Positions 53,801 through 64,000 of a stretch of 64,000 nucleotides of DNA are shown here, in pieces. Origin of the DNA: Lecanicillium sp. G3 (taxonomy: Eukaryota > Ascomycota > Sordariomycetes > Hypocreales > Cordycipitaceae). Location: NCBI GenBank assembly GCA_037575805.1, contig JAZHPD010000095.1, forward strand, positions 1-64,000. The letters are read 5' to 3'. The notes below the pieces were generated by a model. It made no database searches, was not told where the DNA came from, and was given only the letters and a program-made list of their open reading frames with translations. The number at the start of each line of letters is the position of its first letter. Position 1 is the stretch's first letter. Made by a program: the position numbers and the translations under genes.

Positions 53801-55265
53801 CGCTGCGATGGATCGATAGTACATCATTGGGGCGGCTCTTGCAGACCCTTGTTTCCGACATACACCTTGTTGACCATCGAATTGCGCCAGGTCTCAGTGA
53901 CCTACTACGACTCATAATGCAACTTTTCTTCATCATGCTCACTAGGTATGTTCCCCGCGCTCTGTGGCTGGCGTTTCTAACATTTTTAGTGAAATATCGG
54001 TGCCCAGAACATTAGTGCTAGTTGGTGTCATGCTTGGCATCTATCTGAAGATTACCTTGAGACATCTTCGGGTGGCAAAGAAGCTGAATCGACTTGTTCC
54101 GCTTGTCTCTCAACCGATCTTGGAGCATGCTAGCTCTACAGAATCCGGACTGCAGACAATTCGAGCTTTTAAGAAGAGCTCGTCCTATGTGGACCGCATG
54201 CATGACCTTCTGGATACCGAAGTCTGTCTGACCTGGCATATTATCCTTGGACAGCGATGGATCCATGTCCGGTATGGCTTTCTTGGATCCGCGTTTGTTT
54301 GTGCCACCGCTTTGGCCTTGGTGTACACGGGCACCGATGCCGCAACGGCAGGTTTTGTGATTTCAGTTGCGTTGCAAATCAAAGCCACTATGAGTGGCAT
54401 GATGGGCAAGGTCAATCGTCTCACAACAGGGTCTCGAGCGATTGATCGCATTCTCGAGGTGATTGACACGCCGGCCGAAGACCAGGCGGGGGATGAAGCG
54501 CCGAGGTCCTGGCCTATGGATGGCGAGATCGAGGTTGACAATATCACGGTTCGCTATGATAGCACGTCGCCGCCGGTACTCAGAGAAGTGTCATTTACTG
54601 TCGCTCCGCGTCAGCGTCTTGGTATCGTTGGGCGTACAGGCTCTGGCAAGACGACGTTGACCAATGCGCTTCTCAGATTTATTGACCTTGACGAGGGAGC
54701 AGTATACGCCGACGGCATCGACACGTCTTCAATCAAGCGCCGCGAATTACGCAATTCAATCTGCGTCATTCCACAGGATCCCTTTCTGTTCGCTGGCACC
54801 CTTCGTGCCAACCTGAATGCTAGAGGCCACTCTGATGGTGTCCTTCTAGCCGCGCTGCAAAAAGTGACAGTAAACAGCAAAGACGGTCTCCTGGACAGCC
54901 TGGACATGACCATCCAACCTGGTGGCGCAAACCTTTCCCATGGTCAACGCCAGATGATCTGCCTGGCACGAGCCGTCCTGGCGCCTAGACGCATTGTCAT
55001 TTTTGACGAGCCGACGAGCGCCGTGGACAAGGCGACAGATGACATGATCCAGCGCGTTATACGGCATGAATTCGCAGATTCGACCATTATCGTCGTGGCT
55101 CATAGATTGGCGACGGTGGCTGACTTTGACAAGGTGCTGGTCCTGGATGAGGGCCGAGCTGTTGAATTTGGTTCGCCAGGCGAACTGTTGGCGAGAAAGG
55201 GTGTCTTCTGGGATATGGTAAACCAGAGCGGTGAAGCTGATCATATAAATGGAGTAATTCGATAG
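50879..55265 (+). CDS. Full-size ABCC-type ABC transporter
   Basis: ATP-driven membrane transporter of the multidrug-resistance/MRP family; cargo unknown. Four exons: 50879-51166 (or 51160), 51220-52019, 52068-53945 and 53990-55265, giving 1413 aa in two TMD-NBD halves. The first intron's donor is ambiguous (51161 or 51167) without frame change. NBD1 Walker A reads GKTSSGKG (about 607-614), with glycine replacing the final Ser/Thr; its LSGGQ signature and LDDV Walker B are kept. NBD2 is fully canonical: GRTGSGKT (about 1203-1210), LSHGQ (about 1304), FDEPTSA and an AHR histidine. The N-terminal domain is shorter than TMD0 of long MRPs. Two introns are only 44 and 48 nt. The asymmetric nucleotide sites fit known ABCC behaviour. 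Confidence 0.9.
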
Positions 55266-55657
55266 TAAGGACGGTATTACCAAGGGAAATGGTAGCTGAA
55301 CATGATGAATATGGCGATGAGACCGTATAAGTCGCCACATATGGCGGATCAACGCAACTTAACGTCGGCATACACACTATGACTCTGCCACAAATTATTG
55401 ACTTGGAAAATATTGCCTTACCACCTCAACTTCAATTTCAAGTAACATGCATCTAATTCAAATCCTCAATGTAGTTGGCCGCCAACCTTGTGTACGTCCG
55501 TTGTGGCGCCCCACCACGGCCCAGTCTTAGTGCTGTGCTTTTCCACACCTTCGAACAACTCATGATATTTTTTCCCCTGCCGTCCTCAACCACATATGGT
55601 AGCGCCGCCAGCTACACTTCCACCATTTGATATACACATATAAAATATACACAAAAA
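55266..55657. other. Intergenic, ABC transporter to AFG2
   Basis: This 392-bp stretch holds the transporter 3' end and the AFG2 promoter. No gene is seen. Confidence 0.6.
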
Positions 55658-57722
55658 ATGGTGAAGAAGAGCATCGACGCCAAGGTCCGGCCGTTGGCGA
55701 ACCCGGGCCTCGAAAAGACGAGCCTCCTCGGCGCTGCCCGCCTCTATGTGAGCAAAGACACGCTCATCGCCCTGACCAACGGCCTGGAGAGCAACAAGCC
55801 GTGCGTGGTGGAGAAGATTGTCGACGGGTTCCCGGTCACGCCGTCGCCAGACGCAGGAGCCGACGATGCAGCCGCCGTCCAACCTATCCGCCGTGAGGCG
55901 TCGCTGTGCGTGCTCCCGGAGAAGAACCTCAGCCCCAACGTCGTCATGATGACCCGCGCGTTCCAGGACGCCACCGGGTTCCGCGTCGGCGATCAAGTGC
56001 GCGTATCTCTGATTGAGACGACGCCGGATATCGACGAGGTTGTGGTGCGGGATGCGAGCGAGGAGGCCGACGCTCCGCCGCAGCTATATCCTCTGGACTG
56101 GAGGCCTTCAGTCAGTATATCAATGGGTGCGTAACTTCCAAACACAGATACCAGTCTTCACATTATGCCTAATATGGCTGTTTCACACATACTTTTTAAT
56201 GAACATGATTAACATGCACCAGACCGCGCGGAGCAAATCTTCCCAGGCATGGTCTTTGAGGGCGTCGCCATCAACAAGCTCCGCCGCACCTTCAAAGTCC
56301 TCTCCGTCAACGGCCAAGCCCACAATCTCGGCCGCTTCCGCCTCGCGACCAGCACCATCCGCATCCTCGCCCCCGGCGAGGAAGACGCCTCGTCGCCCGC
56401 CGCCGCCGCCGAGGCAGCGGGCGGCACACCCGGCGGCGCGCTCCGCGTCACCGGCGTCCCCGGCCTCGGCAACCAGGTCGCCGTCATCAACCGCTTCCTC
56501 GGCGCCTTTGGCCGCCGCTTCTGGGTCCCCGACGAGCGCGAGAGCTGCGCGTTCGTCGTGCACGGGGGGCACGGCACGGGCAAGACGTTCATCCTGCAGC
56601 GGCTGGCGGAGACGGGCTGGGGCGCCGCCCACTGGGTCAAGCCCTCGGACAAGCTGACCGCCGTGCGCGAGACGTTCAGGCAGGCGGTCGCGTCGCAGCC
56701 GAGCATGGTGCTCGTCGACGGGCTGGAGGACATGCTGTCCAAGGAGCGCGCGAACCGCGACTCCGTGATCGAGATGCTGGGCGACGAGCTGGACGCGCTG
56801 TCGGCAAAGGCAAAGGCCGCGGGGAGGCTGCCGAACGTGGTGGTGGTGGCGACGTGTCTGGACTACATGCTCGATGTGCCCGCCAAGCTCCAGCGGAGGT
56901 CGCGGCTGCGCGAGAATGTTGCTCTGCCGATTCCGCGGGCACCGGAGCGAAGGGAGATACTGGACTTCCTGAACCCGCCGTTGCGGGAGGCGGAGAAGGA
57001 AGCTTGCCTGGCAAGTATCGCCTCGCGGACGCACGCGTACAACGGCGACGACCTGGCCAACCTGGTGCTGAATGCGAAGCGTATTCTGGGTAACAGACTG
57101 GACAGTGAGAGGCAGTCGAGGCAAGATGCCAGTGGAGAAGAGGGCGCGACGGAGGACGAGACTGCAGCAGAGGAAGAGCAGTTCTTGGCGACGGCAGATA
57201 TGGAGCAGGCGCTGCGAGTGACAAGGCCGACTGCCATGCACGACATTAACCTCAACCCGCCGACGATTCACTGGCACGATGTCGGTGGACAGGAGAACCT
57301 GAAGAAGGTGCTCTCACGAATGATTAAGAACACAAAGGTACACAATACGTTTTCTTCCCAATTGCCTTTTTTCTCCGCCCATGTCCCTTTCTCTCTCTAC
57401 ATATATATACCTTAATACCCCAACAACGATGCTAACCCCCATCCCAACAGGACACAAACCCCGCCAGCCGCCGCGTCCTCCGCAACCCTCCCAAGGGCCT
57501 CCTCCTCTACGGGCCCCCCGGCTGCTCCAAGACGCTCTCCGCCCAGGCCATGGCCACCGAGTCCTCCTTCAACTTCTTCGCCGTCAAGGGCGCCGAGCTG
57601 CTCAACATGTACGTCGGCGAGTCCGAGCGCGCCGTCCGCGTGCTCTTCGAGCGCGCGCGCGCCGCCTCGCCCTCCATCATCTTCTTTGACGAGATCGACT
57701 CCATCGGCGGTCAGCGCAACAG

Positions 57723-57753
<31 letters not shown>

Positions 57754-58233
57754 GGCGCTTCTTCCGCGTCGAGGGGCTCCGTGAACATGCTGACGACGCT
57801 GCTGACGGAGATGGACGGCTTCGAGTCGCTCACCGGCGTGCTGGTCCTCGCGGCGACGAACCGGCCCGAGGCGATGGACCCCGCGCTGCTGCGCCCGGGC
57901 CGCTTCGACCAGGTCGTGTACGTGGGCCCGCCGGACGAGGCCGCCCGCGAGGCCGTGTTCGGCGTGCACCTCAGGGGCCTGGCGCTCGCGGGCGACGTGG
58001 ACGTCGCGGAGCTGGCGCGGCTGGCGGACGGGTACTCGGGCGCGGAGATCAAGGCCATCTGCAACGAGGCGGGCCTCGCGGTGCTGGACCGCCACGACGA
58101 CACCGGCGGCCAGGCGCCGCTGGAGATTGCGATGGCGGACCTGCGGGCGGCGATGGAGAGGACGCCGCGCAACATTACGAGGTTCATGACGGACTCGTAC
58201 GAGGCGTGGTCGAGGCAGTTTAAGCGGACGTAG
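55658..58233 (+). CDS. AFG2: AFG2/DRG1-type AAA ATPase, with degenerate first ATPase domain
   Basis: AFG2 releases shuttling factors from pre-60S ribosomes in the cytosol. Exons are 55658-56126, 56223-57337 and 57451-58233, giving 788 aa, close to the yeast 780. The N-domain (about 1-200) precedes D1. D1 has a good Walker A (GGHGTGKT, 271-278), but its Walker B reads VLVDGLED (319-326), lacking the usual Asp-Glu. D2 is intact: DVGGQENLKK, GPPGCSKT (549-556) and FFDEID (606-611). An 11-residue glycine run (620-630) follows Walker B, then the second region of homology with TNRPEAMDPALLRPGRFDQ. GPPGCSKT with a Cys is the AFG2 hallmark. D1 may bind but not hydrolyse ATP, though this is inference. 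Confidence 0.88.
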
Positions 58234-59164
58234 GGGGGGGGGGGGGTTAAAGGTTTGACAAAACTCCGACGAATTGACGGATGGCAGGACGACGTGATGA
58301 AATTTGAATCAACGATATCTGGCAAAGGAAAATGGAAAAACGGACGAGGCTACAACGACGATGATGCGGGTTTAATAGATATAGGACACAAAAAAACTTA
58401 GATACCAAGGCGCGGCGGGGAAGAGACACGGCAGTATAAAACGCTGCATGGGTTCATTTTTTGCGGATTGATGCATACTATTCCATATTTTCTTCTTCCT
58501 CTCTTTCTTCTTTGCTCACTGCCCCCGTTCTTCTTCCATCTTGCTTCCCCCTCAATTCATTATGCGGTATGTTACATCGCAAGACTGCAGAAAAAAAAAA
58601 CCAAGAAAAAAAAAACACTTTAAAAAAACACATTTACACAACTCCCATGGGTCTCGCTTCCATCTCTCGTCATGTTTCCCATCCAACCATCCCTTCCAAG
58701 ATACTCCCAATTCCTGTTCACATTCCCAACCCATCACTCCATCAGAAAGAGGGCAGAGAAAGGAAACTAACGATCATACGCTTTTCGTCTCCTGCCTCAC
58801 ATCGTCCTCATCATCCCGAGTCGTGGCGCATATGCTGCAGCGTTGTGCAGAGAAGGGGAACCCAACACCACGCCCTCCTCCCTTTGAACCTCGAAATCAA
58901 ACAAAGCCCCCCCTTGTGTAAAATAGAAGCAAATCAATCCGCCAGGCCGTGAGGAAGCAAAGAATAAGAACCCCAAAATCCAGGCCCAAAAAAAGCAAAA
59001 AAAAAAGGTTGTATCCGTTATTTCGTCGAATCTGCCGGTACGCCGATGCTTTTTTATATAAAAAAGCACATATAAAAAAGACAATATGATATAAGGTTTG
59101 GTTTGTATACTTCAAAAACAATAAAAAAAAAAAAACGCCGCTGCTTTTTTCTTTTTCGATCCGC
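58234..59164. other. Intergenic between convergent AFG2 and PSY2
   Basis: These 931 bp include a G run (58234-58246), A runs (58592-58624) and AT-rich DNA of the two 3' regions. No gene is seen. Confidence 0.6.
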
Positions 59165-61977
59165 TCACGTTTCGTCGTCTGATCTGTGATCTCCGCCTCC
59201 ACTCTTCAAGGTCGGAGACAGACTTATCGAGATCTTCTTGGGCGTGGGATTTCCGGCGCCTGCGGAAAAGCTCCGCCGGCGCTGGCCGAGCTTGCTGGAC
59301 GCGACCGAGTTGGCGTCGGAAGAGCTGCTGTTGCGGCGCTTGTTTGCCACCAGCTTGCCGAGCTCGTCCTCGTCTTCGTCGTCCTCGCGTCTGCGCTTCT
59401 CGGTGATGCGCTCTGGGGGAGCTACAGCGGGGGCGTCCGACTCCTTCGGCGACGCGTTCTCGTCGTTTTCGGTTTTGACGCCCTCGTCGGCGGCAGCATC
59501 ATCTCCTTCCTCATCTGACGCGTAGTCGACCAGTGGCTTGGAAGGTGTCGAGACACCGTTGGTAGTGGCATTGTGATGCTCTTCGCCATCATCTTCTGGG
59601 TCCGAAGTCTCCCAGTAGTCCTCCTCTTGAGGGTCGACGGAAATATGCTCCATCAATCTCGCGTTAGGTGGCTGTCGTCGTGTCAGGTCTTCCTCTGCCT
59701 CCATGAAGTACTCGGCCTCCGCGGTGAAGCCTTGCGTCTGGTCGTAGCGCAGGACGATCTCTCTAAAAGTCGACATGTAGCTGAGCTCGGCCAGACGGTC
59801 GCGGTAGTTTTCAACCAGGTGCTTGACCAGGTCCTTCATGCTCTCTTTCTTGATGTGCTCAAACAGTTCAAGACAGGCGGAGCTGAGAAGGTTGTCGCGA
59901 GGCATCGTGGCAATGAGGACGTCCAAGATGGGGCCGAGGACGCGCTTCTCGGTAATCTGCTTGATGTAAAACTCCTCTTGGAGTCCGATAAGACAGCGGA
60001 AGAAGCGAATAGCGACCAGGCGCAGGTACTTTTCGGGCGACTTGATGAGATGGACGACGCGCTCTACGACGTTATTATTCATGACAAAGTAGCGGCTGAA
60101 TCGGTGATGCTGGCGGATAAAAAAGCTCAGAATCTCAATCAGGTAGCTGAACATGGAGGCCTGCTGGACGGTGAAATCCATCCCAGAGCGGTTCTCCAAA
60201 TCGAGCAGCGGCTTGAAAAGCTTTGTAGCGGAGCGCTCGTAGAACCGGGTCAAGAAGAGCTCCTGCTGGGGGTCGGCAGACTGCTGGGGACGTGGGCGGC
60301 CCATAAACTCGCCGTTGACCTTAGCCATGGCATCGGGCCCCTGGCCCTGCATGCCTTGGTCGAGTAGAACTTTGAGTGCTTCGGAGATTTGCGACTTTAC
60401 ACCGAGATCGACCTCGACAAGGAGCAGCTCGATAAGCGAGTCGGTGAGTGAGGGTTGGTTCTCGTGCATCTGACGGTAAATGGTCTGCCTAATCATTTGC
60501 GCATCGTGATCGATGATTGAGACCAGGATGTCAGTGGCGCCAACGCGGACAGCGACATCGTCGTGACGGAGCCCAAAGTGGATAACCTGAAGCAGGCCGT
60601 GGGCGATAAAATTATTATACAGGCTTTGGCGCGCGGGCGGCTGTATCGTCTTGGCGATGCCGCAGCACTGCTGGATGAAGAGAACGGCCTCCTTTTTGCG
60701 CTTGTGGTCGGGCGTGGGAGAGGTGAAGATACCAAAGAGATCATTGAGGAACGGTCCATTAGACTGAAGATGCTGCACAATGTCGACTTGGTTGAAGAAG
60801 ATGAGCGAGTTGAGGACGGAGAAGGTGGGGTCATCGAGGATGCGAGCGAGAACCACATCTTTTAGATATTGGAGGCGGTAAGTCTGGTGGATTTTGCGCC
60901 GGGTCGGCTCGTCTTCAATCGGCACCACTTCCTTATAACGGCCCTGATTGTCCAGCCAATGGCGATGGTTGGCCTTGTGGCTAGGAAAGTCGGGGTCGTA
61001 CTCGAGGGCCCCGACGACGCCCAAGACGCATTCGTCGGAGACGGCATGTTCAATGATGGTGGTGTCGTTGAGGAGAATGATGCACTTCATGATGTTGCAG
61101 AGTCTGTGGAGGTCGGGCAGGCTCTCAAGATCCTCGGCCATTTCGACAAGGGGGATGAGCTTGCCGATGTAGTCGTCTGCCATGATGAATTTCGCGAGAG
61201 CATCACGTCCATTAGTCGTGTTGCTCATGATGCGCATGCCGGTCTCGATTTCGTGGAGGTGGCCGAGTTCGGCAGCAGGCAGACTGACTGCCGGTGTTTG
61301 CTGCATTTCAACTGTAAGATCGTCGGAAAGCGCATCGTCTGGAAGTTGTGAGCGCGGCAGTCGGAAAGGAAACAGGAATGGAACATACCGGCACCGTTAA
61401 GACTATTGTGGAATGTCTGCTGAACATTATTCACAAACCTCCTATTTGATTGTCAGTGAGAGACGCGCGCGTGATGAGGCGCGTGGACCAACCAAATCAT
61501 TGCACAGCCGTCAGCTTCTTGAAAACTCAGGGCCATATCGACGCCGCTCGCCGGCTCTTGCCAGACGATGAGCGTTTCTGTTTGTGGGCAAGGGCAATCA
61601 GTACAACGTTGGTCAGGGAGGAAAACGCGCGCGTCATACCCTGCTGCTTCTGGAAGCCATCTTCCTTTTGAATCTTGGTCTCCAGTAAGAGTCGCTCGGG
61701 TTGGTCTTCGGACTCGACGATGACGCGAGGATCTTTGCGTCCATCTTCAGTCTGTCGCGAGACGGGGTCAAGTCAGCAATGCGATCTCCGAGATGGGTCG
61801 CGCGACGCTATCGCGACACGAGACAGTGCGCGAGAAGAAGGTGGGAGAAAACCATACCGTTGTGTATGAAGCCGTGCAGAAACCGGTACCGCGGTCATAC
61901 CAGTCATTGTTACGGAGCTCGTAGACCTTGACGCGCTTCTTGTCCGTCGCCTGATGAGGCACCTGCTGTGCCATCAT
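59165..61977 (-). CDS. PSY2: PSY2, PP4 phosphatase regulatory subunit 3 (SMEK)
   Basis: Targets protein phosphatase 4, which acts in the DNA-damage response and other pathways. Five exons: 61977-61858, 61751-61640, 61577-61493, 61441-61389 and 61311-59165, giving 838 aa; introns are 51-106 nt. The first exons form an EVH1-like domain (RVKVYELRNNDWYDRGTGFCTAS, IVESEDQPERLLLETKI, ETLIVWQEP). A SMK-1 domain and ARM-like repeats follow (for example RRKIHQTYRLQYLKDVVLARILDD and FIRQHHRFSRYFVMNNNVVERVV). The last 180 residues are acidic, then basic with KRR stretches, probably disordered with a nuclear signal. Open frame extends to 62133, but the MMAQQ start at 61977 fits fungal homologues better. 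Confidence 0.92.
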
Positions 61978-64000
61978 CAGCGGCTCCGAGTCCGCCTCGG
62001 TGGCGATCTGCTGCGGGTACGCGACCAGATCTGGCGAGATTTCGAGGTGCTGCTGGAGCGAAAGCTCTGCCGTCTCGCTGTGGCTGAGGATGGTAAGCGC
62101 CGCCACGGTGTTCCTCTGATGGACGATGCGCACGCTTCCGAGATGGACGCGCGCGACGGGCCAAGATGAAGGAAAAAAGGGAGGGTGAAATGGGCGCGAA
62201 CGGCGATGACGACAGGAAAGCGGCGGCGGCAGCAGGGCGTCTATCCCGCGACGGAAGACAGCGTGCGATTAAAAAAGAAAAAAAAGTCGTAAAAACGGCG
62301 GTGAGTTTGATCAGGACGCCATGCAAATGATTTCGGGGATGCGATCGGCGGGATGAAAAGGGAGAAGAGGCGACTACTTTCGATGCACCGTTTGGCTCGC
62401 TTGGGCGGGAAGCGGTGGCGAGGCGGGGGAGAGAATCGGCGGACGGGCTCCCTGCGACCGGGCTCGGGCGTAGTCGGCTTGGGATAAGGGAAACGCGCAA
62501 GGGGGAGTCGCAGAATAAAATGTCGGTAGAAATCGAAAAGGCGGGGAGAAGAATGCTTTGCGCGAACGCGCGCGATGTAACGAGCGAGGAGACAGCCCGG
62601 GGGTCGGAGGGGAGGGCGATGGCACGGCGGAATGACGATGCGAGAGCGTCGTTGGGAAGACAAGGCCGGGCAGCCTTTGGGGATGGAGGCGAGAAAGCGC
62701 GTGACTGGAGACTTTTGGGGGGGGGCGGTTGGATTTGGGCTTGGGCTGGGGGGGCGGAAGGAGCGACTGGCGCGCGAGAAAATTCTGGTTGCAAGGTACT
62801 TGGTATGGCTACTAAATTCGGTACAGATTCAGGTACCTCGGAACTGGCACTACTTGTACAAATACACATCGACGGGTGCGCACTAGAATCTGCCAGGCAA
62901 CTGTTTTAGGCCTAAAACGCCAGGCTGACACTGAGACCTACCAGATGCTGGCTACTAGTTAACCATTGTACTGGGTTAGTACTTGTAGACTGGGTTTCGG
63001 ATTCCCCTTTTTAGACGGACAGGTACGTCTTCTTTTTAGAACAGATATTGGGGCCCGTTTACTTGGGGGGGCTGCCTGTCATGCAAGCGTGGCTTCTGCT
63101 TTGCTTCTGCTTTGCTTCTGCTCCTCGTCGGCGCACCCGTGTCCGCGTCTGCTTGCTTTGTCTTGCCCCCTTACCCACCGCAGCGGTTCGCATGTGGCTA
63201 GTGCAGCCGGCACCAGCCACACACAGACACACAGACACACAGGCCACGGTTGAAAAAATTCGTTATTAGCCTCGCACTAGCCAAGCAGCACGTCAGCAGT
63301 CACGTGCACCGATCGATAATCGGGAAACATGTTGAAATACATGACATGCATCTATATCAACCGGGGGAAGAGGTAATATTCAGGAAAAAATTCTTCAAAC
63401 AATACAATATTGACAAACGTATTTTCACAATTTTTATAATTTTCCATCAAGGCTGCATAACCCTACAACGTCTCCCCTCCAGTACCAGACCATCGGTTCC
63501 CTGTGGAACCCCCCCCAGACAGACCCCCTGTGAGGTGCCATTCTGCGGCAAGGCCCGCTACTCTATCTAATTATAATACCTCTAGGCCTAGCTGCCATGA
63601 AAGCCGACCCGAGTTCCTGGCAGAAGCCGGATCTACCAAGTAGCTGCAGCAGCGTGCATGCAAGCTGTCTAGTGTAAATTAATTCTGGACTTGTTCTCTT
63701 CATTTTATTTCTTCTATGCAAACGAGTGTTGCCGAATAGTATTGCGACGCTTTTCCCCCGTGATCAGTGTTACACAGCAGATCCCCCCCGCTCCATCATC
63801 CGCGTCGGCATACGGTGTAGGACCAGCAGTCGGCGGGTCAATTTAAGAATACGGGGTATTGGTGCAACACGAAACTCTGCGTCTGGGAAGCAGGCTCAGC
63901 AAGACAATGTGCTCTGCTGATAATACGAGGACAAGTTGATCGCTGGCGTTGGTCATATACGGCAAGTGTGTGATGCGCAGACAACCGTTCCTCTTCAGTT
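61978..64000. other. Right-edge intergenic region
   Basis: This stretch of over 2 kb holds the PSY2 promoter first, with a GC-rich, purine-rich part around 62400-62750, then AT-richer DNA. A GCTTCTGCTTT triplication occurs at 63092-63123 and an ACACACAG run near 63220. No gene is supported; open frames are short or of extreme composition. A neighbour's promoter may lie near the edge. Confidence 0.45.
63092..63123. repeat. Three tandem GCTTCTGCTTT units
   Basis: An 11-bp unit repeated about three times, in noncoding DNA. Confidence 0.7.

Noticed and set aside
59573..60367. Plus-strand 264-codon frame inside PSY2
   Set aside because: It is antisense to a clear PP4 subunit, without motifs.
61910..62869. 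Minus-strand 319-codon frame upstream of PSY2
   Set aside because: It overlaps the PSY2 first exon in another frame, has extreme Ser/Pro/Arg composition and no domain.
1..64000. CRISPR array, insertion sequence or prokaryotic operon
   Set aside because: Introns and eukaryotic families dominate, and no regularly spaced repeats or transposase were seen.
1..64000. Secondary-metabolite gene cluster
   Set aside because: No polyketide synthase, NRPS, terpene cyclase or cluster regulator was found; the ABC transporter and NmrA-like gene are far apart and unlinked to such genes.
1..64000. Dispersed 5S rRNA gene
   Set aside because: I scanned for the conserved internal control region and 5S core on both strands and found none.

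Overview
The window is nuclear DNA of a filamentous ascomycete (Pezizomycotina), most likely a Sordariomycete and possibly of the order Hypocreales. Coding regions are GC-rich with C/G-ending codons. Genes on both strands are interrupted by short introns (about 44-190 nt) with GTRNGN donors, CTAAC/CTGAC branch points and YAG acceptors. Intergenic DNA is AT-richer, with pyrimidine tracts and simple repeats. Recognisable orthologues include ALG11, COX18, PEP12, OXP1, HSP10, SEC4, AFG2 and PSY2. The species call is inference.

Layout. 1-1141 (+): 3' part of a gamma-glutamyltranspeptidase. 1434-3247 (-): ALG11, apart from the COX18 insertase (3982-5037, +) by an upstream-facing gap. 5202-6047 (-): PEP12 syntaxin. 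7009-11109 (+): 5-oxoprolinase. After a 3.8-kb gap come an NmrA-like protein (14943-16064, +), an ADGF-type adenosine deaminase (16461-18245, -), a metallophosphoesterase (19250-20224, -) and an APH-fold kinase-like protein (20544-22348, -). At 23.6-25.8 kb are two tandem related 8-cysteine secreted proteins. Then follow an acyl-CoA dehydrogenase (25919-27942, -), an F-box-like protein (28434-29117, +), two tandem intron-containing tRNA-His(GTG) genes (29562-29833) and an ankyrin protein (30244-32331, +).

A 3.7-kb gap rich in repeated short motifs leads to a 72-aa AN1 zinc-finger protein (36047-36456, +). A further 2.5-kb gap leads to a HAL4/SAT4-type kinase (39002-41635, +). Next are HSP10 (42494-43132, +), an AA9 copper monooxygenase carrying a chitin-binding module (44469-46209, +), SEC4 (47415-48309, +), an unknown mitochondrial protein (48944-50445, -), a full-size ABCC transporter (50879-55265, +), AFG2 (55658-58233, +) and the PP4 regulatory subunit PSY2 (59165-61977, -).

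Most genes are housekeeping and do not form one pathway. The main functional pairing is gamma-glutamyltranspeptidase with 5-oxoprolinase, two steps of the gamma-glutamyl cycle, about 6 kb apart. The more accessory part is 20-36 kb: the APH-like gene, the secreted-protein pair, the ankyrin gene and motif-rich gaps. I did not find a clear multi-gene novel system. The best leads are the secreted pair, the tRNA-His pair, the AFG2 with a degenerate first ATPase domain, and a dense cluster of GTAACTA and TACGGAGTA motifs at 34-38 kb.
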